Shown here piece by piece: positions 24,927-49,454 of a stretch of 62,000 nucleotides of DNA. This stretch comes from Glandiceps talaboti (Eukaryota; Hemichordata; Enteropneusta; Spengelidae). The notes under the pieces were generated by a model that saw only the letters and a program-made list of their open reading frames with translations, was not told the origin of the DNA and searched no databases. The stretch's first letter is position 1, and each line of letters begins with the position of its first letter. The translations under genes were made by a program, and so were the position numbers. The stretch is taken from NCBI RefSeq assembly GCF_964340395.1, contig NC_135553.1:17697501-17759500 (forward strand), written 5' to 3'.

Positions 24927-25510
24927 TATTCAATTCAATTCAATTGAAACTTCATTGTCTGCATATAAAAACACAGAAAATTGTCTTCAGACTCGTTAGC
25001 AAATATTACAAAAATACACATAATTCACACCAATGAAAACAGAAATAGTAATATGCATTTACATAATGACATAAACGTTCACTTGAGGCTGTCACATTGA
25101 GATCAAAATGGCTACTGCTGATGGTAAGAATGATTTTTTAAACAAGTTCTTTTTTTTTGCAAATGGAAACGACGTCCAGAAGCTTCTGGAAGTGAGTATG
25201 TAATGCATGTGTCCGGTCATTAACTATTTTCAATGCCTTTCTTTTTACTGACAACTGATGCAAGCGACAAAGAGAAGATTGTTTGCTACCGATGACTTTT
25301 TCAGCCATGTTGACAATGCGAGAAAGATTACTTCTGTTCTTTACTGTCAAATTACCATACCAAAGTGCAATATTAAAGGACAGCACACTCTCAATGAGAG
25401 ATCTATACACCAATTGAAGGACACTTTGACTTACGCCAAAGGATCTGAGTTTCCTCAGGAGATAATTCTCTGTTGGGCTTTTTTTAAGTAATGCTTTTGA
25501 TTTCAATATA
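24927..25510 (-). pseudogene. 5'-truncated LINE fragment (reverse transcriptase C-terminus), copy 1
   Basis: The minus frame 25138-25521 encodes LLRKLRSFGVSQSVLQLVYR, then ESVLSFNIALWYGNLTVKNR and KVIGSKQSSL. This is the region after the reverse transcriptase core in one widespread group of animal LINEs (pattern SFG..L..FYR..IESVL...WFGNL). It is out of frame near the usual SGRRYRVP motif. The 3' end has an (AATTG)n-type tail at 24927-24947. It is a different family from the LINE at 7270. Confidence 0.7.
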
Positions 25511-25519
25511 ATGTGGTAC

Positions 25520-26200
25520 ATATGTTAAAAATCTAAGCGCACATGTTCAATAAAGTTTGTTGATTCAGCTTAACGCCTTTACAAATAATTTGCATATTGA
25601 ATTGATTTTGGTAGTTATGCTATATCTTAAGAATGCATACTTCAATTTCAATATGATTTAAATAAACAAGTTATCCATAATAAAGCTGCATATATGTCCT
25701 ATAAAATGTATTGATGTAGCTTACAGGTTTAATGAATAAATTGCATAATTAATGACTTTTGTAATTGCGCTTTATCTTTAAGAATGCAAGCTTCAAATTT
25801 CATATAATTTGGTTTATCAACCCAAATAATGCTCACCTGTCCTTTAAAGTTTGTTGATATAGCTTATACTTTTAATGAGTAATTTGAATAATTAATGATT
25901 TTCGTTATGAGTTATATCTTCGGGAAACACGCTTCAAATGCAACAAAATTCGGCATATACATCAACCATGCACAAAGCACAGATGTCGTCTGAAGTCTGT
26001 TGATATAGCTTTTAATTAGAATGACTAATTTGCATAATGTACGATTTTCGTTAATTAAGTGCAAACTTCAACTTCTATATTATCGAGCCTAAATGTAAAG
26101 ATACTGCCTCATTAATTATCAAAATGAGTATTGTTTATTGTTTTAAATAATTAGGCAATACGTTACCTATACAAGCTTCAAATTTCATATAATTATTTTT
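25520..26200. repeat. AT-rich tandem repeats continued, downstream of gene C
   Basis: Further degenerate units with TTGCATAATTAATGA-like cores near 25595, 25740, 25880 and 26029 (spacings about 140-149 bp). Confidence 0.7.
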
Positions 26201-26642
26201 CCCAACTATGTGGTACACCATGTATAATAGCTATGATTTAGAATTTTACTTTCAAACAATGTGTGTAGGCCAAAAAGCCTATGGTTTTTGCCTTTATGGG
26301 AGGCATTCAGGATAAATCTGGTTTGAATGTATATCCGGCATATCAACCTTCATTTAGTTGTTATGGGCATGGTCGAACTAAGAATGACGATGAATGCCTT
26401 TACCACATATATTACCATGTAATCGAATATTTGTAACATTTGTCATTACAATGCTCATTTGAAAATTTGAAAAATAAGTAACACCACCTACAGGCTTTAT
26501 TTATATATCGATTAGAGAACGATTAATGCTAATCTGCGAAACTTGTTATTATTTGATTCAATATATTGTGGTACAATGTTTTCATAAATTTACATATAAA
26601 AATCAAATCTGCCAGTTCTGAACGGTGTTATTGTACGTATGA
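26201..26642. other. 3' flank of gene C, no gene seen
   Basis: Homologous to the 3' flanks of B, D and E. Confidence 0.4.
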
Positions 26643-26648
26643 TTTATT
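26643..26648 (-). terminator. Polyadenylation signal AATAAA of gene C
   Basis: AATAAA on the minus strand, 138 bases after the stop codon of C; conserved in the other genes. Confidence 0.6.
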
Positions 26649-26785
26649 TACTGGTATTTCTTGATAAAACGATTATATTTAACCTAGCTGTGCAATTCTT
26701 CAGTTGAGAAGAGTAATACTGATGTTGGTTGTACACAGCATACAGAAGGGTGTCAAGTTCAAGACTTTCATCCCTTGTTCTCTTA

Positions 26786-33452
<6,667 letters not shown>

Positions 33453-33736
33453 TTTGGCTGGAAAAAAGGGATGCAACAAGAATAACGTTATCAAACTGTG
33501 AAGCGATTGACGATTAGTGCTTGACTGTCAGTAAACCAACACAATGGACATATTTTTGACGACTTCTACATTAACTTTCTTAAACTTTCTTAAAATAATT
33601 CTAGTACCTGTTATAATTTTATATTTCAATGACCTTGCATCATTCACTAAACACATGATGAGTTGAATTAGTCTAATTAGGATTGTCTTTACGTTAGGAT
33701 TACGTCGTGTGGGTGTAGACATGCATTAATGAACCT
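33453..33736. other. Proximal upstream region of gene C
   Basis: Same sequence as upstream of A and D up to about 33736, where homology stops abruptly. Confidence 0.5.
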
Positions 33737-34096
33737 GTTACATATCTACACTGCGTAGTGTTGTCTAGTTTGATTTAGTTGTGGAGGGGTCGAGGGCCCA
33801 CTGTTTAGATTGGTTGGTTGACTGACTATTAAGTTCTTTCCGGTACCTCGCTCGTCATCACCATAAAGGGAAGGCTTAGTCAGTACTACTGATTTAGTGT
33901 GTGGACACTTTAGAGGGTGGGTGGGTGGGCGGTAAGTGTCCTGCTCCGCAGTGAGAAGGCACAATTATTACACCTGGGTAAAACCCTTAAAAACCCTTCT
34001 CATGCATATTTATAGTTGATAAGCCAATCACTGCTTAGTGTAGATAGTTACATATCTACACTGCGTAGTGTTGTCTAGTTTGATTTAGTTGTGGAA
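33737..34096. repeat. Direct repeat pair (310-bp period) with hairpin
   Basis: GTTACATATCTACACTGCGT and the following 40 bases occur at 33737 and again at 34047. Just before the second copy CACTGCTTAGTGTAGATA forms a near-perfect hairpin with TATCTACACTGCGTAGTG (about 34029-34072). The first copy marks the exact left border of the C-specific block, which suggests an inserted element end. Family not recognised. Confidence 0.55.
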
Positions 34097-34894
34097 TGGT
34101 CGCGGGTCCACTGTCTCCTCTCTGTGTTTTCCTCCACTTGTCCACTCCCAACACCCCCTCTCTCCAATACTCATCAACCCACTTACACCAACTTGAGAGG
34201 TTGACTAAGGTATTGAATCTGCAAACATTATCTATCCATTCAGGTATATTCTTGAGACTATAGGGTGTTGGTCTTGCCTGCTGTCAAACTTCACGAATTC
34301 TGTCATCCAATGTCACTATATTTTTAGGCAGCGGTAGTACCCAACTTTATACTAAATCGTTGTCTCATTTGATTTCTATTTACATATCTCTGTAGTTACT
34401 ATGTATAAATATCAGTCAAATATTAGCTATTATACCAATCAGACATGTGAAAGTATAATGCGACCCAGGTCAAAATGTTTCTATTAATCGTCGCTTCCTA
34501 TTTTGTTGGGCGCTAGAACCTGACCCGTTTCTAATCTTATTCATAGATTCATAGATTCATTCTGACTATAGGCCTGTCTGGCTTCTACTGTTAGCTCTGT
34601 GCTCACTCAGTCATGAGGTTCCTGTGTACCTTCAAGTTTATCAATACCTTGCAAAATACTGACACATTTTCAAGTCTCAGTACTTTTAGCAAAAGATGTC
34701 CTAAATGAAATAGTTGATGTGTGAATTTAACGCAATTTCGGTAATTTTATGTTCTTTGAATTTATTTTATTTCTATTTTTACTAGTTTTGTAAATATTGT
34801 ATGCATTTTAGTCTTTCCAATTTCAGAGTGTCTGTAAATGGGGTAATCCTGTAGACATCTCAAATAAATAAATAAAATAAATAAATAAATACAT
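34097..34894. other. C-specific upstream DNA, no gene seen
   Basis: Absent from the other units. Only a short (AAAT)n tract at 34862-34890 stands out. Confidence 0.4.
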
Positions 34895-35392
34895 ACTAGT
34901 CTAATATCGTATTGCAAGTAGCTCCAGCTTGGGGACGGTTTCAATAAATGTTAATGTACTAGTCTAGCATATGCTATTATAGGTAGCTCCAGCTTGGGGA
35001 CGATCTCGGGAAATGTTATTGTGTTAGTGTAATATGGTATCGTAAGTAGCTCAACGCTGGGGACTGTCCCAGAACATGGGTTTGTTCTAGTCTAGCATAT
35101 ATGCTATTGTAAGTAGCCCCAGCTTGGGGACGGTCTCGGTAAATGTTAATGTACTAGTCTAATATCGTATTGCAAGTAGCTCCAGCTTGGGGACGGTCTC
35201 GGTAAATGTTAATGTACTAGTCTAATATCGTATTGCAAGTAGCTCCAGCTTGGGGACGGTCTCGGTAAATGTTAATGTACTAGTCTAATATCGTATTGCA
35301 AGTAGCTCCAGCTTGGGGACGGTCTCGGTAAATGTTATTGTGCTAAATGTAATATGGTATTGTAAGTAGTTCCAGGCTGGGGACTGTCCTAG
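34895..35392. repeat. Minisatellite, about 8 copies of a 63-bp unit
   Basis: Units begin ACTAGTCTAATATCG and contain AGCTCCAGCTTGGGGACGG, with starts near 34895, 34957, 35022, 35085, 35152, 35215, 35278 and 35341. The units at 35152-35340 are nearly identical, while the outer ones are diverged. Not found in the other units. Confidence 0.9.
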
Positions 35393-35579
35393 TTGCAATA
35401 ATTGTAGCGTCTTGTTGCGGTTTTGAAGGTTACGTTTTTCGTCTGTTTTGGTGACTTTTTAAGTTTTAGGTGCGGGTTAAGGTGAAATGCACCTCGACTT
35501 CGGTCAATGATTTTTAGTAATGCCCCCCCCCCCCATTAAACTTTTAGGGGGTTATGAACACAGTGTATTTATAAGCCCT

Positions 35580-35950
35580 CCACATGGAAACTAAAAAACA
35601 CATTAACGAAACATTGGGAACTGCTAGAAAATAATGTAACCTTGAACAAACTCTACCCGACCACACGAATCATATCACAAAAAAGGAACAAAAATCTTAA
35701 AGCTAAACTGAATTCTCTATAGGCCATAAAAGCCAGGCTGAAAAAAAGCCAGGCTGGTCATAATATACTCAAAATACTCGCATCTCTGCTTGATGAACAA
35801 AATTGAATTTTAAGCCAAACAAAAGCGGGAACACTGTCCCGTTAGACAGAACTGCGACTGATGAAGGACCCCAACAGCCGGTCCGAAACGTCTAAAAAGA
35901 AGGGCCAACTAAGTATCGGCCCGGGGACATATCGCCAATGTCTTCCCTGC
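35580..35950 (+). pseudogene. Penelope-like or related retroelement remnant with hammerhead-like motif
   Basis: Plus-frame pieces such as NKLYPTTRIISQKRNKNLK resemble the conserved P..I..R..KNL stretch near the reverse transcriptase of Penelope-like elements, but stops interrupt it. About 100 bp on, CTGATGA (35858-35864), a GGACC/GGTCC stem and GAAAC (35885-35889) form a hammerhead-like core. Such motifs are known in Penelope-like elements. No complete domain; weak call. Confidence 0.35.
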
Positions 35951-36418
35951 TAATTTACCCTAATACTAGGGTCAATAACCTTGACAAAACGGTCACGTGG
36001 ATAACTGACCTTCAAACCGATTTATTAACACACAAAAAAATAATCAAGTCTGAACCAGCGTGGAAAAATATTTCCACTTATTAACAAACTTGATCTAACA
36101 ACCCACAGTTGGTTACATGGTAAACGGAATTTAACATTGGTGGTATTCGGAGTCCCCTTCCCCCTCTTTCTACTTACAACCTAATGATTTCAATTCCTAA
36201 AAGGGTAAAAAAATAAAGAGTATCGATAAAAAGGCAGATGGACAGAACAACGATAAACGTACGCTTACGGTACCACTGCGAACGGTATCGATACAGAAAC
36301 ACCACAAGGATAAACGAAAGCATTTCACGAACTTGTTTCTAGGGGGCGTCCTGGGCTTGGAGGTGTCCTGGCCTGGAGGAGTGCCCTGGGCCTGAGCCTG
36401 GAGGTATGCTGTTAGACT
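35951..36418. other. C-specific upstream DNA, no gene seen
   Basis: Unique non-coding sequence with a small G-rich internal repeat (CCTGG..GGAGG) near 36340-36405. Homology to the other units resumes at about 36419. Confidence 0.4.
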
Positions 36419-36861
36419 TTTATGGTTTCAATGGAACCGATATATGATAGGGACCCTCTCCATAAACACGAGTGCGCAATCACATTAATGATTGAAGGCA
36501 AGGGTTAACAATTCGTTGACGTGTCACTGCGACGGGCTTGGTGTTACGTTTCGCGAAGCCCGAGTGTTCTGATGCAATTCTTGTTTATATTTACGGAGTG
36601 TGCGATCCTAGAAACCTTGTTATTTTATACCCGTTTCATATATTATTTGCCAAGTATCTCAATGGTGTAACACATAAGGAACATGGAAGGGCTGAATGAA
36701 ATCTATGACGCGTAGCTTTATGGCTATGACCGACCGTTATAATTTACAGCAGTGAACATACGCATACTGACCTCACTTAAGGTCAGGTTGAACCTCAATA
36801 CTAAGTTCTGTGCTCTGACTACACTATAAAGCAGTAAGCTGTAGATAGTATACTAACATAC

Positions 36862-37110
36862 CTTGTTTGACGATGCCCGTTGTCACCTCAGTGTGCCTCT
36901 AATGCGAATACGTACACTGGATAGAGGCTGTATTCGGTAGTCACGTGATAAGAACGTAAGTGTACAAATAGAATGACGTCATGGTAGTCTATGAGTAATA
37001 CTAAGGGGTAAAAGCATTTGATTTACCGTTTGAAGATTGTCGGGAAATAAATTGTCGTCGGCCAAAAAGTGGGAAAAAATGCTGACCAAGTGAAGACAAC
37101 AATTTTTTTC
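36862..37110 (-). promoter_or_regulatory. Putative promoter and non-coding first exon of gene C
   Basis: Conserved CAAG|GTATGT donor (exon end 36862), with CACGTG (about 36943-36948) and a complete TGACGTCA (about 36973-36980) upstream of it on the minus strand. About 3.4 kb upstream of the ATG of C. Confidence 0.4.
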
Positions 37111-37608
37111 CATTGTATGAGGTAAAAGAATTGTGGTACATGTGTCTCTGAATTTTAGACTCTCGTCAAAGGTTTATACTAAATGTTGGCAAATACTGAC
37201 ACCGTCAAATCAAAGTTAAGAATACTGACCTGGCTTAGTACTTAGAATTTTTAAAGAACGTAAACGTTCACGAGTTTTCTGAATAAACACTTTTTGACCA
37301 GGAGAGGGTATTGTTATTTAACATTACATGTTAAATAACAGGATTACCAGATTATCACTCTTTTAGCATTGAATTTCAAACATTTCCAGGGACACAAGGG
37401 AAACCCCCTCCCTCCCGTACCCACCCCTTCTTTGCTACTTTGTATTTTGATTCAAATTACCAACTATTTTAGTATCTCGATATATTTTAAAAAACAAACA
37501 AAAGAAAGCATTCTTGATTTTTAAATATGGAACCAATGGCGTTGTAACACAACTATAGAATTGATGTGTTATTACCTTCCGTGAGGAAGATTATATATTA
37601 GTGATGGA

Positions 37609-37610
<2 letters not shown>

Positions 37611-37676
<66 letters not shown>

Positions 37677-38480
37677 TAGTTTTTTCCAAAAAAGACTGGC
37701 CCAATTCGAATGAAATTTGGTGCTTGTATTATTCATGGTAAAGACTAGAACCAGTTCAGTTTTGGTAAACATACCATGAATATTAATGAGCTATTTATAT
37801 AATTAATTGTTTTCGGTAATTAGGCTATATCTTGAGAATGATGATTTAAATTTGATATAATTCGGGACATGCATTGATGATAACAACGTGCATGTGTCAT
37901 ATAAAGTTTGATAATATAGCTTGTAGTTTTAATGACTCCTTTGCATAATAATTTAATGCACAATTCAAATTCGATATAACTTGGCACATACTTCAAACAT
38001 TAGAAGGGGCAAAAGCTTGTTGATGTCGCTTTTTATTTTATGGAGTAATTTGCATAACTAATGATATTAATGATAATTAGGCTAAATGTTAAGAAAGCAC
38101 TTCTCAAATTCAATATAAGTTGCTACCTACATCAACCATAACATGGTGCATAGCTTCTACAAAGCGTGTGCTGTAGCTTTTAGTTTTAATGACTCAATCT
38201 AATAATTAATAATCTTCAGTAATAAGCCCATATTTTCAAATTTCAAACTTTATACTTTAAATTCAAATCCAACTAATCGCTAATGTTCTGATAAGCTTGG
38301 TGATGTTGTTTTTAGTTTCAATGACTCATTTGCATATTTAATAATTTTCAGTAATTAGACTATACATGTACTCACAAATGCACTCTTCAAATTCAATAAA
38401 ATGTGGTACATACTTCAAACATAACTAATTCCATATGTTGCATTCCAACAATTATTGTGCGTAGGAATGAAAATCTAAAG
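37611..38480. repeat. (TG)n and AT-rich tandem repeats upstream of gene C
   Basis: (TG)n at 37611-37674 follows the CTTCCGTGAGGAAG motif. Degenerate units of about 130-150 bp with TTTGCATAA..TTAATGA cores then run to about 38420. Confidence 0.75.
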
Positions 38481-39620
38481 ACTCTGCTCTTATGCCCAGT
38501 TTAAATCTGTTTAAAAATGTTTTATGTACACCATAAAGTTACTGTTAGTATTGGTAGCATCTTCATTTCTGAGTCAGTTACGTCAATGTTTTGAAGGTTT
38601 ATCCACTTGCCAAACATGGTGTCATTTTTGCAATACATATCACTGTTTCAATGATGCTATGAGCTTGGTCTTGTTGCTAGGCATATGGGCATTCTCGTTT
38701 TGGCCACCATGAGTACCTTAAAGCCAGTTAAGAAAACAGTAAACATTTCACACAGTATTCTTATTGATCATATATGTTTGGAGTGGTCAAAGGACATCAC
38801 AACTCCCTCTCTTAGCTCTTGTATGGTGTTTATTAGTTATTCATTATGTAAATTTGGACTTTATTGACAATAAATGGGAGAACACTTGTAAGAGAGCAGA
38901 GTAGCTCTCCACGTTTATGGGAAATGAGTTGAACGAGTACATATGCTCAGTTCTCTGCTGTCCTGATTGTGTTTGTCCGGGCTTTGAATATAAACCTGTG
39001 TGATGTCCACTCAACCAATTCTCTAAAGTTCAAGTAATCCCGTGTGCAAGTACAGATATGATAGTGACCCTTTGTATAGATACATGATCTACTTGCTGTG
39101 CCCAGAGATCTTAGTAACATATTCTCTTAGCCATAACTTTGTAATATATGTAAATTAATGTATATAGGCTATACGAGAATAATGTAATAATAATATTCTT
39201 TTATAAACTTATGCACCGAGAAGGCAAAGTGATGATGACTGATCCTGATGTGAGGTGTTCAGTGTCATGGCAGGAGCTGTTATAAGCTGAAGACTTTGCT
39301 CCTATGCCAAGTTTAAATCTGTTTAAAATTATGTTATATACACCATAAATTTACTGTTGGTATGGGCAACATCTTCATTGCTGGGTCAGTTATGTCAATC
39401 TTTTAAAAGTTTATCCCCTTGCCAAACAAGTTGTTATTTGTCCAATACATATCACCGTTTCTTTGATGCAATGGGCTTGGTCTTGTTGCTAGGCGTATGG
39501 GCATTCTCTCTATGATTATCTTTGCAATATGTACCATCATTTGGGCGTTGTTGTGGGCATGCCACATGGTCTTGTAGTAGTATATATATCTCCATTTTTT
39601 GCCTACCACAAGGAATAGTT
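38481..39620. other. Spacer with a junction that lacks the LINE block
   Basis: At 38701-38703 the sequence passes straight from the equivalent of 6167 to the equivalent of 10345. The (TCTG)n tract, recombinase fragment and LINE are therefore all missing. Short frames (38524-38712, 38685-38867) are not genes. Confidence 0.6.
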
Positions 39621-39624
39621 AATC

Positions 39625-40034
39625 CGTTCAATTCGATTCAATTCAATTCAATTGTGTTCAAAATGGCCACTATTGATGGTAAGAATGATTTTTTAAACAA
39701 GTTTTTTTTTTGCAAATGGAACCCTGTAACGACGTCCAGAGGGAAGCTTCTGGAAGTGAGTATGTAATGGATGTGTCCGGTCATTAACTATTTTCAATGC
39801 CTTTCTTTTTACTGACAACTGATGCAAGTGACAAAGAGAAGATTGCTTGCTACCGATGACTTTTTCAGCTATGTTGACAATGCGAGAAAGCTTACTTCTG
39901 TTCTTTACTGTCAGATTGCCAAACGAAAGTGCAATATTAGAGGACAGCACACTTTCAATGAGAGACCTATACACCAATTGAAGGACACTTTGACTTGCAC
40001 CAAAGGATCTGAGTTTCCTCAGGAGATAATTCAC
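39625..40034 (-). pseudogene. 5'-truncated LINE fragment, copy 2
   Basis: Same family as 24927-25510. The minus frame 39693-40034 includes LVYRSLIESVLSSNIALSFG and reaches LPSGRRYRVP, the motif expected near the C-terminus. The tail of (AATTG)-type repeats lies near 39627-39652. Confidence 0.7.
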
Positions 40035-40059
40035 TGTTGGGCTTTTTTTAAGTTATGCT

Positions 40060-40133
40060 TTTGTTTGTTTGTTTGTCTGTTTGTTTGTTTGTTTGTTTGT
40101 TTGTTTGTTTGTTTGTTTGTTTGTTTGTTTGTT

Positions 40134-40229
<96 letters not shown>

Positions 40230-40470
40230 CCTGTGTATGTCTGTCCCTGTGTATGTATGTATGTATGTATGTATGTATGTATGTATGTATGTATGTATGT
40301 ATGTATGTATGTATGTATGTATGTATGTATGTATGTACGTACGTACGTATGTATGTATGTATGTATGTATGTATGTATGTATGTATGTATGTATGTATGT
40401 ATGTATGTATGTATGTATGTATGTATGTATGTATGTATGTATGTATGTATGTATGTAGGTGTGTTTGTCT
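40060..40470. repeat. Compound microsatellite (TTTG)n(TG)n(TCTG)n(TATG)n
   Basis: Successive tracts: TTTG 40060-40140, TG to 40168, TCTG to 40229, TATG from 40251 to 40457 with an internal ACGTACGTACGT near 40336. Open frames of up to 243 residues across it on both strands are low-complexity artefacts. Confidence 0.95.
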
Positions 40471-40559
40471 GTGAACACGATATCTCAAAAACTACAGCAT
40501 CGATTCTGATGAACCTTGCTACATATCTTCTATGTGCTACTAGAAAAAGCTAACTAGAG

Positions 40560-40650
40560 TTTGGTAAACAACCAATGAACATTAATGAGTCATTTGTACA
40601 ATTAATGGTTTTTAGTAATTAGGCTATATTTTGGACACACACTTCAAATT

Positions 40651-40746
<96 letters not shown>

Positions 40747-41500
40747 ATATAATGTCGTACATATGCTAAACACATGTTCCATAAAGTTTGTTGATTCAGC
40801 TTAACACCTTTACAAATAATTCGCATATTGAATGAATTTCGGTAGTTATGCTATATCTTAAGAATGCATACTTCGATTCCAATATGATTTAAATAAACAA
40901 GTTATCCATAACAAAGTGCATATATGTCCTATAAAGTTTGTTAATGTAGCTTACAGGTTTAATGAATAAATTGCATAATTAATGACTTTTGTAATTGTGC
41001 TTTATCTTTAAGAATGCAAGCTTCAAATTTCATATACTTTGGTTTATATATCAACCCTAATAATGCTCACATGTACTTTAAAGTTTGTTGATATAGCTTA
41101 TACTTTTAATGAGTAATTTGAATAATTAATGATTTTCGTTATGAGTTATATCTTCGGTATACACGCTTCAAATGCAATAAAATTTGGCATATACATCTAC
41201 CATGCACAAAGCACACATGTCGTCTGAAGTCTGTTGGTATGGTTTTTAATTTGTCTAATGACTAATTTGCATAATTTACGATTTTCGTTAATTAAGTGCA
41301 AACTTCAAATTCTACTATATTATCTTATCTGAAATTTAAAGCTTATATGTAATGATACTGCCTCATTAATTATCAAAATTAGTATTGTTTAATGTTTTAA
41401 ATAATTAGGCAATACATTACCCATACAAGCTTCAAATTTCATATAATTATTTTTCCCAACTATGTGGTACACCATGTATAATAGCTATGATTTAGAATTT
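40560..41500. repeat. AT-rich tandem repeats and (AT)n downstream of gene D
   Basis: (AT)n at 40652-40745 sits inside one unit of the 130-150-bp repeat. Further units carry TTGCATAATTAATGA-like cores to about 41290. Closely related to 25520-26200. Confidence 0.75.
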
Positions 41501-41893
41501 TACTTTCAAACAATGTGTGTAGGCCAAAAAGCCTATGGTTTTTGCCTTTATGGGAGGCATTCAGGATAAATCTGGTTTGAATGTATATCCGGCATATCCA
41601 CCTTCATTTGGTTGTTGTGGGCATGGTCGAACTAAGAATGACGATGAATGCCTTTACCACATATATTACCATGTAATCGAATATTTGTAACATCTGTCAT
41701 TACAATGCTCATTGAGATTTGAAAAATAAGTAACACCACCTACAGGCTTTATTTACATATCGATTAGAGAACGATTAATGCTAATCTGCGAAACTTGTTA
41801 TTATTTGATTCAATATATTATGGTACAATGTTTTCATAAATTTACATATGAAATCAAATCTACCAGTTCTGAACGGTGTAATTGTACGTATGA

Positions 41894-41899
41894 TTTATT
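41894..41899 (-). terminator. Polyadenylation signal AATAAA of gene D
   Basis: AATAAA on the minus strand, 147 bases after the stop codon of D. Confidence 0.6.
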
Positions 41900-42045
41900 T
41901 ACTGGTATTACTGGTATTTCTTGATAAAACGATTATATTTAACCTAGCTGTGCAATTCTTCAGTTACGAAGAGTAATACTGATTTTGGATGTACACAGCA
42001 TACAGAAGGGTGTCAAGTTCAAGACTTTCATCCCTTGTTCTCTTA

Positions 42046-47942
<5,897 letters not shown>

Positions 47943-49454
47943 TTTGGCTGGAAAAAAGGGATGCAACAAGAATAACGTTATCAAACTGTGAAGCGATTGA
48001 CGATTAGTGCTTGACTGTCAGTAAACCAACACAATGGACATATTTTTGGCGACTTCTATATTAACTTTCTTAAACTTTCTTAAAATAATTCTAGTACCTG
48101 TTATAATTTTATATTTCAATGACCTTGCATCATTCACTAAACATATGATGAGTTGAATTAGTCTAATTAGGATTGTCTTTATAATTTACGTTAAGATTAC
48201 GTCGTGTGGGTGTAGACATGCATTAATGAACCTGTGTGATGAACTTACATCCCTTTAAGGTATTCCTTTGGTACTTAGCATCAGCGGCATTTTCACTCGT
48301 GGAATCCAGAATTTGGGACGCCATTCACAGACATTTATCAAACTGTAGTTGTAAATTCTTCATTTAAATGTTTTTGTATAGTATAGTCTAAGGTAACATC
48401 ACCTTTAAAACGCACAATAGTGAACGAACTGAGAGATTCATTTTTTTTAGTTTACTATTTACATTTTACAGTTTCACACGACTACATTGTAAGTTTTAGA
48501 CTGCATGAACTATCTAGCATATTAGTATTGTAGACTGTGGGTAAACTGACCCCTTTCCACCAAGTATTAAAATAGCATCCGCAATCACAAAAGTGTTTAG
48601 CCTATTATTCGAGGGAAAAAATAAACACTGACGTCAACTAGCAACGTTTACTAAGTAGTCAGTTCAAACAACTCAGGCAACTGAACTGAAAAGCATGACG
48701 TCATATAGTCATATTGTATACATTGACTGAAATGAGTTGGCAAATAACATAATTATAAAATCTGTCGAAAGTGTCCTGAATTCATCGAATTTCTCTTGGA
48801 ATGGCAGAAGTACATTATTGGTCCCTATCCCAATGGAAGGAAATGTTACGAATCAAATTATAACACTTTAATACAAAGGGACTGGAAAATATGTCAAAGA
48901 GTGCAAGTTCATTCACGGTGGTATTCATCACGAGATATTTAAATGAACGATTGTTGTTACATGCCATAGCATTTGTAGTCTATCTGCTAGACCTCGGATG
49001 TTCTTCCGATACAATACGACACACGACCGAACATCGATATCGAGGATGGAACATCCATGTTCGGGCAAGCCCTCATTGCGAACTTATTTCGCTTATAGTA
49101 TCGAAAGAGCCGAACGTCTAGCAGCAAGACTATAGCATTTGTTGTCTGAACATCAGCCCATTACAGTAGTACATGTACTATAGTGGTCTACTTTTGGTGT
49201 AATCATAAAGTAAACATTCAACTTTTATTGGTGAAGGCAGCAGTATGTAGTATTACCACAGGCACTTGTTTACCGAGATATATTCCTGAATACAATAAGA
49301 TATCGATAGTATTGACATACTTGGGGTAGCATGGGTTTCTAGGATCAAAGATATCAACCGATTCCTGACGTCATGCTTTGCAAAGTGATGAAGACAATTT
49401 TATATCTACCTATTATAAAAGACCTTCAAAGATTGCTATGCTTTACCCCCTTTA
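47943..49454. other. Upstream region / probable 5' UTR intron of gene D
   Basis: Near-identical to 775-2262. No gene supported. Confidence 0.5.

Noticed and set aside
39822-40553. 243-residue frame and overlapping long frames on both strands
   Set aside because: They are translations of the compound microsatellite; all frames are open because the repeat has no stop codons.
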